From Chloroflexota bacterium (lineage in GTDB: Bacteria > Chloroflexota > Limnocylindria > QHBO01): a stretch of 35,148 nt of DNA. This document shows positions 1 to 7,781 of this stretch, piece by piece. Under the pieces are notes generated by a model, which was not told the origin of the DNA, ran no database searches, and saw nothing but the letters and a program-made list of their open reading frames with translations. The position numbers and the translations under genes are program-made. The stretch lies in NCBI GenBank assembly GCA_013816405.1, contig JACDEL010000025.1:1-35148 (forward strand). The letters are read 5' to 3'. The first letter of the stretch is position 1. Every line of letters begins with the position of its first letter.

Positions 1-110
1 GTCCTGGAGGCCCTTTCGGCAGTCCGACCCCGTATCGCTCGCCGAGTGAGACGCAACCGACAAACCGCTGAGGGTTATCTGACACGTGAACGACTCCCCT
101 GACCTGTCCG
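1..110. other. Left edge, no feature recognised
   Basis: Sequence downstream of the glycosyltransferase stop; no gene, repeat or terminator seen. Confidence 0.3.
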
Positions 111-1376
111 TCACCGAACCCGCAGCGCATCGTCGGTGGTCCCGCCGCTCGAAGTGACCAGGAGTCGATGCTCGAGGGCATCGGCCGCAGCAACAGGACC
201 GCCGGCGGCCGCGAAGGCCGAGGCGATCCGTTTGGCTCCATCCCTGCACGCCATCGCCTCGCGAACCTTGTCGCGCAGACGCTCTGGCGTCAGGCGGCTC
301 GCCGGCAGCCGGGTTCCGGCTCGGGCCACCTCCACCCGGCGGGCGACCTCAAGCTGATCCCGTCCGAACGGCACCGCGCAGACGGGCACGCCTCTGGCCA
401 GTGCCTTCTGGGTGGCGCCCATCCCACCGTGCGTGACCGCACAGACCGCGCGGTCGAGCACAGGTCCATGCGAGATGAAGCGCTCGAGCAAAGCGTTGGC
501 GGGCACCCGGAACATGGCCGGGTCGCCGGCCGGCAGGGTGGCCACGACGAACACGGGTTCGTCCTTCAGCCCATCAAGCGCAGCCTGGATGAGCCGCCCG
601 TCGCCCTGGAACTCTGACGAGGTCGTGACGAGCACGATCGGCTGGTCGATCTCGGCCAGCCATGCGGGCGCTTCGGGTTCCGGATCCCACTCGCACGGGC
701 CGACCATCACCACGCTGTCCGGCCAGTCGCTGCGGGGGTACTCGAACGGTTCCGCCGTCAGGTAGAGCAGCAGCGGTGGGCGGCTGAACATCGCGTCCGC
801 GTCCTTGAACGGATCGAGACCAAGCTGCGTTCGCACGCGATTCAACTTCGGGAGCAGCATCCGCTCGAGCATTCCGACGAAGAGGGGCCGGGCGATCCGA
901 TCGCGGAGGCGACCCAGGGGTCCGCGAGCGGGCGGGAAGCCGGGGCCGTACGCCGGCGCGTCACGCGAGCTCAGCGGCAGCGGAAAGGGGCAGAACGTCG
1001 CCCACCGGCCGCCCCAGACCTCCGCGGCGGCCATGCCACCCCAGCTGTTGATGTCGACGATGACGAGGTCCGGTCGTTCGTCGGCGATCGCCTGGCGGAG
1101 ATCAGGCGCATCGTGCTGGGCCCGGGCGACAAAGGTCGCGACCGCGTGCACCAGCGCGGCTCGGGGGTTCGAGGCCTTCCAGTCGTCGTGGTCAATGGCT
1201 TCGATGCGTTCGCTGATCGGAGCGGCGTCGAATCCTAGACCGCGCATGAGGGGCACCTCCGACGCGAGTGTTCGTAGCGCGATGTCGTGACCGCGTCGCC
1301 GCAGCTCGACGAGGATCGGGGTCAGCGGGAACAGATGGCCTCGGGCCGGCGAGGTGTAGGCCAGGATGCGCGCCAT
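111..1376 (-). CDS. GT1-family glycosyltransferase (UGT/macrolide glycosyltransferase-like)
   Basis: 421 aa; a cytosolic transferase expected to move a sugar from a nucleotide-sugar donor to a small-molecule acceptor. The N-terminus (ILAYTSPARGHLFPLTPILVEL) has the GH..P signature of GT-B enzymes such as the macrolide and glycopeptide glycosyltransferases, including the usual catalytic-base His. The C-terminal donor half has VTHGGMGATQKALARGVP followed by PFGRDQLEVARRVE, the typical nucleotide-sugar binding region. I chose the ATG at 1376 because it begins the canonical MARILAY motif and overlaps the TGA of the upstream tetR-type gene as ATGA, implying translational coupling. The longer reading frame upstream is inside the regulator. 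The pairing suggests regulated detoxification or tailoring of a hydrophobic compound that the TetR protein senses; acceptor and sugar cannot be read from the sequence. Confidence 0.9.
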   Translation of the reverse strand: MARILAYTSPARGHLFPLTPILVELRRRGHDIALRTLASEVPLMRGLGFDAAPISERIEAIDHDDWKASNPRAALVHAVATFVARAQHDAPDLRQAIADERPDLVIVDINSWGGMAAAEVWGGRWATFCPFPLPLSSRDAPAYGPGFPPARGPLGRLRDRIARPLFVGMLERMLLPKLNRVRTQLGLDPFKDADAMFSRPPLLLYLTAEPFEYPRSDWPDSVVMVGPCEWDPEPEAPAWLAEIDQPIVLVTTSSEFQGDGRLIQAALDGLKDEPVFVVATLPAGDPAMFRVPANALLERFISHGPVLDRAVCAVTHGGMGATQKALARGVPVCAVPFGRDQLEVARRVEVARAGTRLPASRLTPERLRDKVREAMACRDGAKRIASAFAAAGGPVAAADALEHRLLVTSSGGTTDDALRVR

Positions 1377-1972
1377 CACGATACCTCCAGTAGGGGTCTG
1401 AGCAGCTCGAGCACTGCCAGTTCGGTTTCGCGCCGGCTGAGACCGGCATCGCGTCGGAGCAGCTTCCAGGTGTAGACGTCGCACACGGCGACTAGCTGGG
1501 CGACCCGTCGACGCCGCCGCGCAACCCCGAGCCCGGCGAGCTCAGATGCGAATACCCGTTCACACCAGTCGCGATGGGCGCGCCGGCCGCGATCGACCAC
1601 CTGTCGCAGCGCCGGTATTCGCGTCTCCTCCTCGAGCATCCGAAGGACGCGATCGCCCATCGCCTCGTAGTGCGTGATGAGCTGGGCGACCGCACCGGCG
1701 GCGTCCGTCACGGCCGCGGGATCCCGCTCCTGGCGAACGCGATCCGACTCCCGCTCGACGGCGGCGGCGAAGAGGCCTTCCTTGCCGCCGAACCGGCGGA
1801 TGACGGTCTGCATGGAGACGCCGGCACGGCGAGCGACGTCGTCGAGAGAGATCTGGTCACTCGGCCGCTCCCAGAACGCCTCGACCGCCGCATCGAGGAT
1901 GCGCTCGCCGGTGGCAACTGCGTTCGCCGCGCGGGCGACCATGCGGTACGGACCACGTGACGTCATGTTCAT
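1376..1972 (-). CDS. TetR-family transcriptional regulator
   Basis: 198 aa. The N-terminal region ERILDAAVEAFWER, then ISLDDVARRAGVSMQTVIRRFGGKEGLFAAAV, is a canonical TetR helix-turn-helix with the following helix; the C-terminal part (about residues 75-198) is the variable all-helical ligand/dimer domain. It is first in a two-gene operon with the glycosyltransferase (ATGA overlap at its 3' end), so autoregulation together with control of the transferase is the simple model. The ATG at 1972 is chosen because a good promoter (TTGTAA, 16 bp, TAGTCT) ends 7 nt before it, which would give a leaderless transcript; a second in-frame ATG lies at 1966. An imperfect inverted repeat, TAGT-AAG-ACTA, overlaps the -10 and is a candidate operator. 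Inducer unknown. Confidence 0.9.
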   Translation of the reverse strand: MNMTSRGPYRMVARAANAVATGERILDAAVEAFWERPSDQISLDDVARRAGVSMQTVIRRFGGKEGLFAAAVERESDRVRQERDPAAVTDAAGAVAQLITHYEAMGDRVLRMLEEETRIPALRQVVDRGRRAHRDWCERVFASELAGLGVARRRRRVAQLVAVCDVYTWKLLRRDAGLSRRETELAVLELLRPLLEVS

Positions 1973-1974
1973 GT

Positions 1975-2007
1975 TAGTAAGACTACCAGGAAATCCTGTT
2001 ATTACAA
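1975..2007 (-). promoter_or_regulatory. Promoter and possible operator of the TetR/glycosyltransferase operon
   Basis: Read on the minus strand: -35 TTGTAA (plus 2002-2007), 16-bp spacer, -10 TAGTCT (plus 1980-1985), then 7 nt to the ATG at 1972. TAGT and ACTA arms separated by AAG (plus 1975-1985) overlap the -10. The hexamers are seen directly; the operator role is inference. Confidence 0.5.
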
Positions 2008-2445
2008 GCCCGCTCAACCAACTCGGGATCTGGGCCCAGCACTGGATCGAACTGCGGCAGGAGCATTGCGATGCCGCCTACCTGATGCAGACGGTCCACG
2101 CGCTGATCAGGCAGGAGCAGTTGCCGCGGAATGGAGTGACAGTCCGCTTCGAGTTCGCGCACGAGCCGAAGGTGTATTGGCCGGTGCTCGAAGGTCAGCA
2201 ATCTGAGTTGTGCTTCAACGACCCGGGGTCGCGAGGTGGATCTGCTGGTCACCTCCGATGAGCGGGCCAATGGCGCTGTGCTCCTCGGACGCGCCACCCT
2301 GGCCGAGGCAGTCCGCGCGGGCAAGATCACCTTCTTCGGCCCGACGAAACTGATCCGCGACTTCCCGAACTGGATCGGCGTGACCCGCTATGCGCGCTAC
2401 GCGACGCCCCTACAGCGCGCATACGCCGCGGTCGCGGCGTCATAG
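1988..2445 (+). pseudogene. Decayed HxlR-type regulator, C-terminal SCP2-like half only
   Basis: Two abutting frames together spell the C-terminal half of an HxlR-family regulator with an SCP2-like sensor domain: LGIWAQHWIELRQEHCD, then VTVRFEFAHEPKVYW and LEGQQSELCFNDPG in one frame, and REVDLLVTSDERANGAVLLG, TLAEAVRAGKITFFGP and FPNWIGVTRYARY in the next. Reading CCG-GGT-CGC-GAG instead of CCGGGGTCGCGAG at about 2221-2231 restores one frame, so a single extra G in a G-run breaks it. The winged-helix DNA-binding half that should precede LGIWAQ is missing: upstream lies the promoter of the divergent tetR-type gene. It therefore has two lesions, a 5' truncation and a frameshift, and cannot make a functional regulator. 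Confidence 0.75.
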
Positions 2446-2609
2446 GCGCCGCTTGCGCCCACTGACACCTCTCCCAACACGGCGGCAGCGAAGATCATCC
2501 ACGCCCACTGGCATCGGGCTTGCCGGAACACGACACTTGGGAGGATCATCAGAATCCAGTCAGATCCCGCCGGCTACAGGGTACCGATAAGCATGCAGCC
2601 GGCGGTACG

Positions 2610-3344
2610 ATGCCCCAGAATGCTCTGGGGACGACCGTGCCGAGTGACGCCGAGCACATGCCCGAGCCAGCCGATGCTCCCAGCCTGGACCAGGCCGTGG
2701 AGACCTTGACGCGCGCTGTCGACATCCTGCGATCGCTGAGCCTCCACGACGAGGCCCGGGAGGTGGCCGCCGTCGTCGAGCGGCTGGGAGCCGATCGCGC
2801 GGGCATCGGTCACCAACTCTTCCGGCAGGAGGGCGACTATCGCCTGATCCTCTACGAGTCGGATGTCTTCCGGTTGAAGGAGACGCTCGGCTTGGCCTAC
2901 CTCGCCAAGCTGCTCGCCTCCCCGGGCCGAGAGATTCACGTCCTGGAGCTTGTCGGCAGCGACGTCGGCCTCGCTTCAGATGCCGGGCCAGTGCTCGACG
3001 TCGAGGCGCGGCATGCCTATCGCGAGCGGGTCGAGGAGCTCACCGCCGAACTGACTGATGCAGAGCGCGCCAACGACCCGGATCGGGCGGAGCAGCATCG
3101 CGAGGAGCTCGAGCTGCTACGCAGGGAGCTGTCGCGGGGCGAAGGCCTCGGCGGGCGGCACCGTGCGTCGGGATCGACCTCCGAGCGAGCACGGCAGGCG
3201 GCGACGAAGGCGCTGAAGCGCGCACTCGCCCGCATCGCCACCCACAGCCCAGCACTCAGCCGGCACCTGGCCAGCACGGTGCGCACCGGTACGTACTGCC
3301 GATACGACCCCGACCCGAGGGTGCCGATCGTCTGGCGGTTCTAA
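2610..3344 (+). CDS. Stand-alone C-terminal domain of a large ATPase-type regulator family
   Basis: 244 aa from this start. The segment LFRQEGDYRLILYESDVFRLKETLGLAYLAKLLASPGREIHVLELVG, then GPVLDVEARHAYRERVEELTAEL with a charged coiled coil, then RARQAATKALKRALARIATHSPALSRHLASTVRTGTYCRYDPDP is the module usually found at the C-terminus of large ATPase transcriptional regulators in Actinobacteria and Chloroflexota. Here it stands alone behind a short variable N-terminus, without an ATPase domain; its job is unknown. The start is uncertain: in-frame GTG 2637 and ATG 2658 are alternatives. The ATG at 2610 sits in a TACGAT hexamer that could itself be a -10, and it is followed at once by a 7-bp hairpin (CCCCAGA-ATGC-TCTGGGG, 2613-2630). 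Confidence 0.65.
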   Translation: MPQNALGTTVPSDAEHMPEPADAPSLDQAVETLTRAVDILRSLSLHDEAREVAAVVERLGADRAGIGHQLFRQEGDYRLILYESDVFRLKETLGLAYLAKLLASPGREIHVLELVGSDVGLASDAGPVLDVEARHAYRERVEELTAELTDAERANDPDRAEQHREELELLRRELSRGEGLGGRHRASGSTSERARQAATKALKRALARIATHSPALSRHLASTVRTGTYCRYDPDPRVPIVWRF

Positions 3345-3350
3345 CCCGGC

Positions 3351-3413
3351 CGCGACGCCGCTCGTCACGGTCGCGACGCCGTTCGTCACGGTCGTGACGC
3401 CCTCTTTCACGCC
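3351..3413 (+). repeat. Three tandem 21-bp units with palindromes upstream of the peroxiredoxin-kinase gene
   Basis: Units begin at 3351, 3372 and 3393. The first two differ by one base; the third is more diverged. Each junction forms an inverted repeat: CGTCACG-GT-CGTGACG (3384-3399) is perfect, and CGTCACG-GT-CGCGACG (3363-3378) has one mismatch. The 21-bp period is two helical turns, so the palindromes lie on one face of DNA. They lie 23 bp or more before the ATG at 3436, which suggests a cooperative operator; an attenuator-like RNA structure is also possible. Confidence 0.6.
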
Positions 3414-3435
3414 TGAGGGGTGAAGGAGGAGAACC

Positions 3436-5082
3436 ATGGCCATCACGATGCTGCGCGTCGATCCAAACGCTGCCGGTGAGCGATCCCCCATCGGTCCGGA
3501 CGTCGTCGCCGCACTCGAGCGGGCGATCGCCGGGACCGGCCTGGATGCCTCGCTGCGGAATCGGTACTCGGTCGTCTTCGCCTTCCCCGGCATGGGCGTT
3601 GGTCAGCAGTATCCCGAGCTTGCGGGCTGCACGCTCGAGGTCTGCACCTTCATCGATGAGTCCGGCGTGTTCGCGAAGCACGGGATCGCAGTCATCGGTC
3701 TGTCGGGCGAACGGAGTGAGCCACCCGCCGGCTGCCTGGCAATCCCGTTCCCGGTCGGCGTCATCGGGCAGGAGGGGTTCGGCGGGCCGATCGGCTTCGT
3801 CGAGCAGGACGGCCGTCGGTACGCAGAGCGGTCGACGTTCGTGATCTTCCCGGACGGGACCGGCATGCGCATCTCGGGCATCGCCGACATCGTCGCCCAC
3901 GTGCGAACGTGCCTGGACCTGGTTCTGGAGCATCGGCTCGAACGGCTGCGCGAGGCGACGTTTGCCACCGATCTCACGCACCTGCGATCGACCGTACAGC
4001 TCGGCTCGCTGCTGCCGAACGGCGCCGATTCCGTCGCGATCACGCGCGTCGACGTCACGATCCCGCTGGTCGTCAAGATGGCGGCGGCGGACGTCGTGCG
4101 CGAGGAAGCCGGCTACATGCGCCGGATCAACATGCTCCTCGAGCGTGCCGGGCGCCCGCGCCTGTTTCCGGCGGTCGTCGCGATCAACGCCGACGAGGAC
4201 CCGGCCTGGTACCTGATGGAGGCCGCCGACCCCGTCTCGCTCGACCGCGTACTCTTCGCTGATGCGGCTCGGACGGTGGTGGACAGGGCACGACAGCCAC
4301 TGCTCAGGGCCGGGATCGACGGCCTATCCAACCTGTACGAGCTGACGTTCCGCCGCGAGGTGGCGCCGGTGGCGCGCTATCACTATCGCGACCGGTTCGC
4401 GGTCATTCCCAGCCGGGCGGATACGCGGCTCACGCACCAACTGCTCGTCGGCGGCGGAGACCTGGAGCGAATGCTCCAGCGGCCGGTCATGATCGATGGC
4501 TTCGCCTGTCGGTCCTACCGCGACCAGCTTGCCTTCCTCGAGGAGCGCGTCGACGACCTCGCGCAGCCGGTCGGGGTGTATCTCCACGGCGACGTGCACC
4601 TGCCGAACATGCTCATTGCCGGCAACGACTCGATCGTATTCGTCGATCCACGCATCGTGTGGGATGGGAATGACGTCGGGGATCCCGGCTTCGGCGATCC
4701 ACTCTACGACTTCGCCACGCTGCTCCACAGCCTCCACGTCATGTCGGCCATCCTGCATGCCATCGATATCCAGCAGACCGGAGCGCTCCTAACGGTCGAG
4801 GCCACCAATGGCAGGCTCGAGCTTCGCTCGCGCTCGCTGCGGATCCACGAAAACCCGGTGGTCGAGTGGTTCCGCGCCACCGTCGCCGATCGTCTGCCGG
4901 CCGACATCATCGGCGCCAACTGGGAGGCGCGCCTGCACGTGGGGACGGCCAACGCCCTCCTCGGCTGGCTGAAGTACGCCCGCTCCGTTCAGACCCGCGA
5001 GGCCTGGCTAGCCATCTTTGCGTCGGTGCTCTACCACCTCGAGGTCGGACGCCGGCTGCTCACCCGAAAGGAGATCTCATGA
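3436..5082 (+). CDS. Peroxiredoxin-like / APH-type phosphotransferase fusion protein
   Basis: 548 aa with two domains. Residues about 20-165 resemble a Bcp/AhpC-like peroxiredoxin: VVFAFPG, then GCTLEVCTFIDE with Cys65 and Cys70 in the place of the Bcp CTxxxC pair, IAVIGLSGE, and STFVIFPDG. Residues about 170-548 resemble an aminoglycoside/choline-kinase-type phosphotransferase: Lys214 in LVVKMA for ATP, the catalytic loop HGDVHLPNML (384-393) and the metal-binding Asp404 in VFVDPR. A strong Shine-Dalgarno (AAGGAGG) fixes the ATG. The stop overlaps the next ATG (ATGA), so the two genes are coupled. Kinase substrate unknown; a redox-gated small-molecule or antibiotic kinase is an inference. 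Family assignment is by motif only. I do not know this fusion as a characterised protein. Confidence 0.75.
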   Translation: MAITMLRVDPNAAGERSPIGPDVVAALERAIAGTGLDASLRNRYSVVFAFPGMGVGQQYPELAGCTLEVCTFIDESGVFAKHGIAVIGLSGERSEPPAGCLAIPFPVGVIGQEGFGGPIGFVEQDGRRYAERSTFVIFPDGTGMRISGIADIVAHVRTCLDLVLEHRLERLREATFATDLTHLRSTVQLGSLLPNGADSVAITRVDVTIPLVVKMAAADVVREEAGYMRRINMLLERAGRPRLFPAVVAINADEDPAWYLMEAADPVSLDRVLFADAARTVVDRARQPLLRAGIDGLSNLYELTFRREVAPVARYHYRDRFAVIPSRADTRLTHQLLVGGGDLERMLQRPVMIDGFACRSYRDQLAFLEERVDDLAQPVGVYLHGDVHLPNMLIAGNDSIVFVDPRIVWDGNDVGDPGFGDPLYDFATLLHSLHVMSAILHAIDIQQTGALLTVEATNGRLELRSRSLRIHENPVVEWFRATVADRLPADIIGANWEARLHVGTANALLGWLKYARSVQTREAWLAIFASVLYHLEVGRRLLTRKEIS

Positions 5083-5564
5083 CCGCCTCGAGTGCCCCCA
5101 CCACCACCGCTGTCCGACCGTCCATCTTCTCGTACGTCGCACGGCCGATCCGCTTCCTGGAGCTGTGGCAGCCCGGCGCCTGGCGACTGAAGCTGTACGG
5201 GATCGCCTACGGCCGCGCCGCTCCGCGTCCCGAGCTGGTCGACGCCGCCAAGACGCTCGCGCTTGAGGTCCTGCCAGCTGATCCCGGGTACGGCGTGGGC
5301 TTCATCGGCGCACACGACGCGCGCGGCGGCTGCTACGCGTTCGTCGACTGGTGGGCGAACGAGAACGAGCTGCACCACAAGAGCTTCCTCGGGCCGTCGC
5401 CCGACGAGCTGCGCCCGGCAGGCCCTAACGACTCAGTCGCCTGCGTCTGGGACCTGACGGTGATCGACTTCGAGCGACGGGCGTGGCACGACCTCGTCGT
5501 CAAGCAAGCCGACGCGCCGAACGTGGAAGCCTATCTCGCGCAACGGCTCGAAGACACGATCTAA
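5079..5564 (+). CDS. Conserved protein of unknown function coupled to the peroxiredoxin-kinase
   Basis: 161 aa, cytosolic, no signal peptide or membrane segment. Visible features are an N-terminal RPIRFLELWQPGAWRLKLYGIAYGR block, GYGVGFIGAHDARGGCYAFVDWWANENELHHKSF, and VCAWDLTVI-like VACVWDLTVIDFERRAWHDLVV. I recognise this as a recurring uncharacterised family but know no function for it. The ATG overlaps the stop of the fusion gene as ATGA, so the proteins are made together and may work together. The many Trp and His residues could line a small-molecule pocket, but nothing proves that. Confidence 0.8.
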   Translation: MTASSAPTTTAVRPSIFSYVARPIRFLELWQPGAWRLKLYGIAYGRAAPRPELVDAAKTLALEVLPADPGYGVGFIGAHDARGGCYAFVDWWANENELHHKSFLGPSPDELRPAGPNDSVACVWDLTVIDFERRAWHDLVVKQADAPNVEAYLAQRLEDTI

Positions 5565-5622
5565 CAGGCGTTCTTGGTGATTCCCAAACGAGGGACAAGC
5601 CGCAGCTGAGGAGGGTCGGGCA

Positions 5623-6459
5623 GTGGCAGCCGTTGAGACAGGAGCGGGCGTCGGGACGGTGGTCGCGCTGTGGCGTTACCCGGTGAAGTCGATGATGGGC
5701 GAGGAACTGAACGCGGCAGAGTTGACGGAGCGGGGGGTCCACGGCGACCGTGCCTATGCGCTTCTCGACGCCGAAAGCGGCAAGGTGGCGAGCGCGAAGA
5801 ACCCCCGCAAGTGGCTGACCCTGTTCGACCATCGCGCCAGCTTCGTGGAACCGCCGAAGAAGGACAACGCGATGCCGCCGGTCCGCATCACGCTGCCCGA
5901 CGGCAGCATCCTCACCAGTGACGAGCCTGACGTGCACCACCGACTATCGGCAGAGTTGGGCCGAGAAGTGACGTTGACGGCCGCCGCGCCGAGCGAGCCT
6001 GAGCTTGAGGAGTACTGGCCGAACATTGAAGGCCTGGCTCACAACGACCTCGTCACCGATGAGGCGATGCCGGAAGGAACCTTCTTCGACGTGTCGGTCC
6101 TCCATATCCTGACGACGGCCACCCTCAACCGGCTCCGCGAGCTCTACCCGCAAGGGCGCTTTGAGCCGCGCCGCTTCCGGCCGAACATCATCATCGATCC
6201 GAGCCCGGCTGACGGGTTTGCCGAGAACGACTGGATCGGAAAGACGCTGAGCATCGGGGTCGAAGTTCGGTTGCAGGTTACCGGTGGCTGCCAGCGCTGC
6301 GTGATGACGACGCTCCCCCAAGCTGACCTTCCCAAGGATCCCGGGATCCTTCGAGCGGCGGCCCAGTACAACGATGTGCATGTCGGCGTGTACGCGAAAG
6401 TGACGCACGGCGGCAGAGTGCAGCGGGGCGACCGCCTTGGACTGGGAGTCTCGATGTAG
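5623..6459 (+). CDS. MOSC domain protein (molybdenum cofactor/sulfur-carrier type)
   Basis: 278 aa. An N-terminal MOSC beta-barrel (VVALWRYPVKSMMGEEL, then GVHGDRAYALLDAESGKVASAKNPRKW) is followed by the MOSC domain, with RRFRPNIIID, the family Cys in GGCQRCVMTTLPQ, and AQYNDVHVGVYAKV. Such proteins handle sulfur or bind molybdenum cofactor, for example in mARC-type N-oxide reductases and the Moco sulfurase C-terminus. The start is GTG with GAGGAGGG about 8 nt upstream. It follows the unknown gene by 58 bp and may share its transcript. No partner reductase is adjacent, so the substrate stays open. Confidence 0.85.
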   Translation: MAAVETGAGVGTVVALWRYPVKSMMGEELNAAELTERGVHGDRAYALLDAESGKVASAKNPRKWLTLFDHRASFVEPPKKDNAMPPVRITLPDGSILTSDEPDVHHRLSAELGREVTLTAAAPSEPELEEYWPNIEGLAHNDLVTDEAMPEGTFFDVSVLHILTTATLNRLRELYPQGRFEPRRFRPNIIIDPSPADGFAENDWIGKTLSIGVEVRLQVTGGCQRCVMTTLPQADLPKDPGILRAAAQYNDVHVGVYAKVTHGGRVQRGDRLGLGVSM

Positions 6460-6568
6460 GCCTGACCCGTCCGACCTCAAATCGTGGGGCCGCTGTTCGG
6501 CACGCTCGGGAGGCCGTCGACCGGCCGCGCAGCCAGTAGTTCAGCCGGACCATTTAGAACAGTCGAAA

Positions 6569-6707
6569 GGCCCGATCCGAACGTGGATCGGGCCCATTTG
6601 TTCTATGTTGGTACCGCATACCGGATGCTGGTCGGATCGGCCCATGCGTCCCAACCTGGTTCAGAAACGACTCCGTGGGAGGCATGGGACAGCTCGCATA
6701 AGGGTTC
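6569..6707 (-). repeat. Repeat family copy A (candidate structured RNA or 3'-UTR element)
   Basis: On the minus strand the element starts AACCCTTATGCGA, runs through TCTGAACC and CCGATCCGACC, reaches the box GGTATGCGGTACCA, and after 14 nt enters the terminator hairpin. CCCATGC and GCATGGG arms can pair inside it. Copies B and C share these blocks. It follows the MBL gene by 50 bp, so it may be transcribed as that gene's 3' end. Confidence 0.7.
6570..6600. terminator. Bidirectional terminator between convergent MOSC and MBL genes
   Basis: Perfect 10-bp stem GGCCCGATCC / GGATCGGGCC (6570-6579 and 6586-6595), 6-nt loop, a T-rich stretch on the plus side and CTTTC on the minus side. It is also the 3' end of repeat copy A. 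Confidence 0.8.
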
Positions 6708-6756
6708 AGCACGGCGAGCCAGCCCCGGGGACGGGCGTTTCCTAACCTCGCGCTCC

Positions 6757-7563
6757 TCAGCGGTGGGCCAGGTACCGGTCCGCCGAGCGCTGGAGCGCGC
6801 CATCCCCGTCTGTGGTTGTGACGCGCCCCTGCCACAGGCTGTAGATGCGCTCGTAGGTATAGCCCCGCAGGGCCTCCACGATGTGACGCACCTCGGCGTC
6901 CGTCAGCGGGATGAGGTTCGGATAGCTGTACATGAAGCTCACCCAGCGACGGTCGTTCACGACCGTGATTGAATCGCCTGTCAGTAACGCTCCTCGGCCG
7001 CCAGCACCATCGGCCCAATGCAAGACCGTCGAGCCCGCGAAGTGGCCTCCGGTGTTGATGAGCGTGACGCCCGGCAGGATCTCGCGGGCGGGGCCATCCC
7101 AGAGCTGAAGTCCCGGACCGGGGTACTGAACCCATTGGGCATCGGCGGCGTGGATGTACACCGGGCAGTCGCCGAAGGCGCCGCTCCAGGTGGTCATCGA
7201 ATCGTAGAAGTGCGGGTGCGAGATGGCGATGGCGGCCAGCCCGCCGAGCTCCTGGACGCGTGCGATGGTCGGGTCGTCGATGAATGTGATGCAGTCCCAC
7301 AGGACATTGCCTGCTGGCGTTTGAACCAGCAACGTTCGCTGCCCGATGGCAATCGATGGCTCCGTCCCAATGCTCCATAGGCCAGGCTCCTCCTCGCTGA
7401 AGAGATTGCGATGACCGGCCGCCATCAGCTCCGCCATCGTCGTCCAGCGCTGCCCGTCCCAGCCGATGTACTGACGTTCGTCCTCGCAGATCGGACACGT
7501 CGTCGGCGGCTGCTCGCTCGGCGGAAACTGGACTCCGCAGGTGAGGCAAATGCGAGACTCCAT
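6757..7563 (-). CDS. MBL-fold metallo-hydrolase with N-terminal zinc ribbon
   Basis: 268 aa. The N-terminus has two CxxC knuckles (CLTCG and CPICE), so probably a small zinc ribbon, followed by a metallo-beta-lactamase fold: ISHPHFYDSMTTW in place of the usual HxHxDH, VTLINTGGHFAGSTVLHW for the distal His region, and GALLTGDSITVV with the bridging Asp. The HxH is kept but the canonical DH is not, as in a known SHPHxY subfamily, so catalysis with one metal or altered chemistry is possible. A strong Shine-Dalgarno (AAGGAGG) precedes the ATG. It is divergent from the cyclase/NTPase regulator and converges on the MOSC gene. Substrate unknown. Confidence 0.85.
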   Translation of the reverse strand: MESRICLTCGVQFPPSEQPPTTCPICEDERQYIGWDGQRWTTMAELMAAGHRNLFSEEEPGLWSIGTEPSIAIGQRTLLVQTPAGNVLWDCITFIDDPTIARVQELGGLAAIAISHPHFYDSMTTWSGAFGDCPVYIHAADAQWVQYPGPGLQLWDGPAREILPGVTLINTGGHFAGSTVLHWADGAGGRGALLTGDSITVVNDRRWVSFMYSYPNLIPLTDAEVRHIVEALRGYTYERIYSLWQGRVTTTDGDGALQRSADRYLAHR

Positions 7564-7766
7564 GGGCCTCCTTCGTGCGACCGAGGGACGGTGGTTCGGG
7601 GCACATGCGGGGTGCTCCGATTCTCCGTCCGCCCGGCCTACAGCGCGCCAGCCTACGCCAATTTCTCAGGCGGCGGCCAGAAGGGACTGTACACGTCGCT
7701 CCGAATCGGGTCCCCCCTGCGGAGGAGAATCCTCGCGCGGCGCTGGTGGCGGACGAGACGCGGGCG

Positions 7767-7772
7767 TATGCT
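7767..7772 (+). promoter_or_regulatory. -10 hexamer TATGCT of the cyclase/NTPase gene
   Basis: TATGCT lies 9 nt before the ATG at 7782, placing transcription start at or next to the start codon. No convincing Shine-Dalgarno is present. This supports the start chosen. Confidence 0.45.
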
Positions 7773-7781
7773 TCTCCGGCT

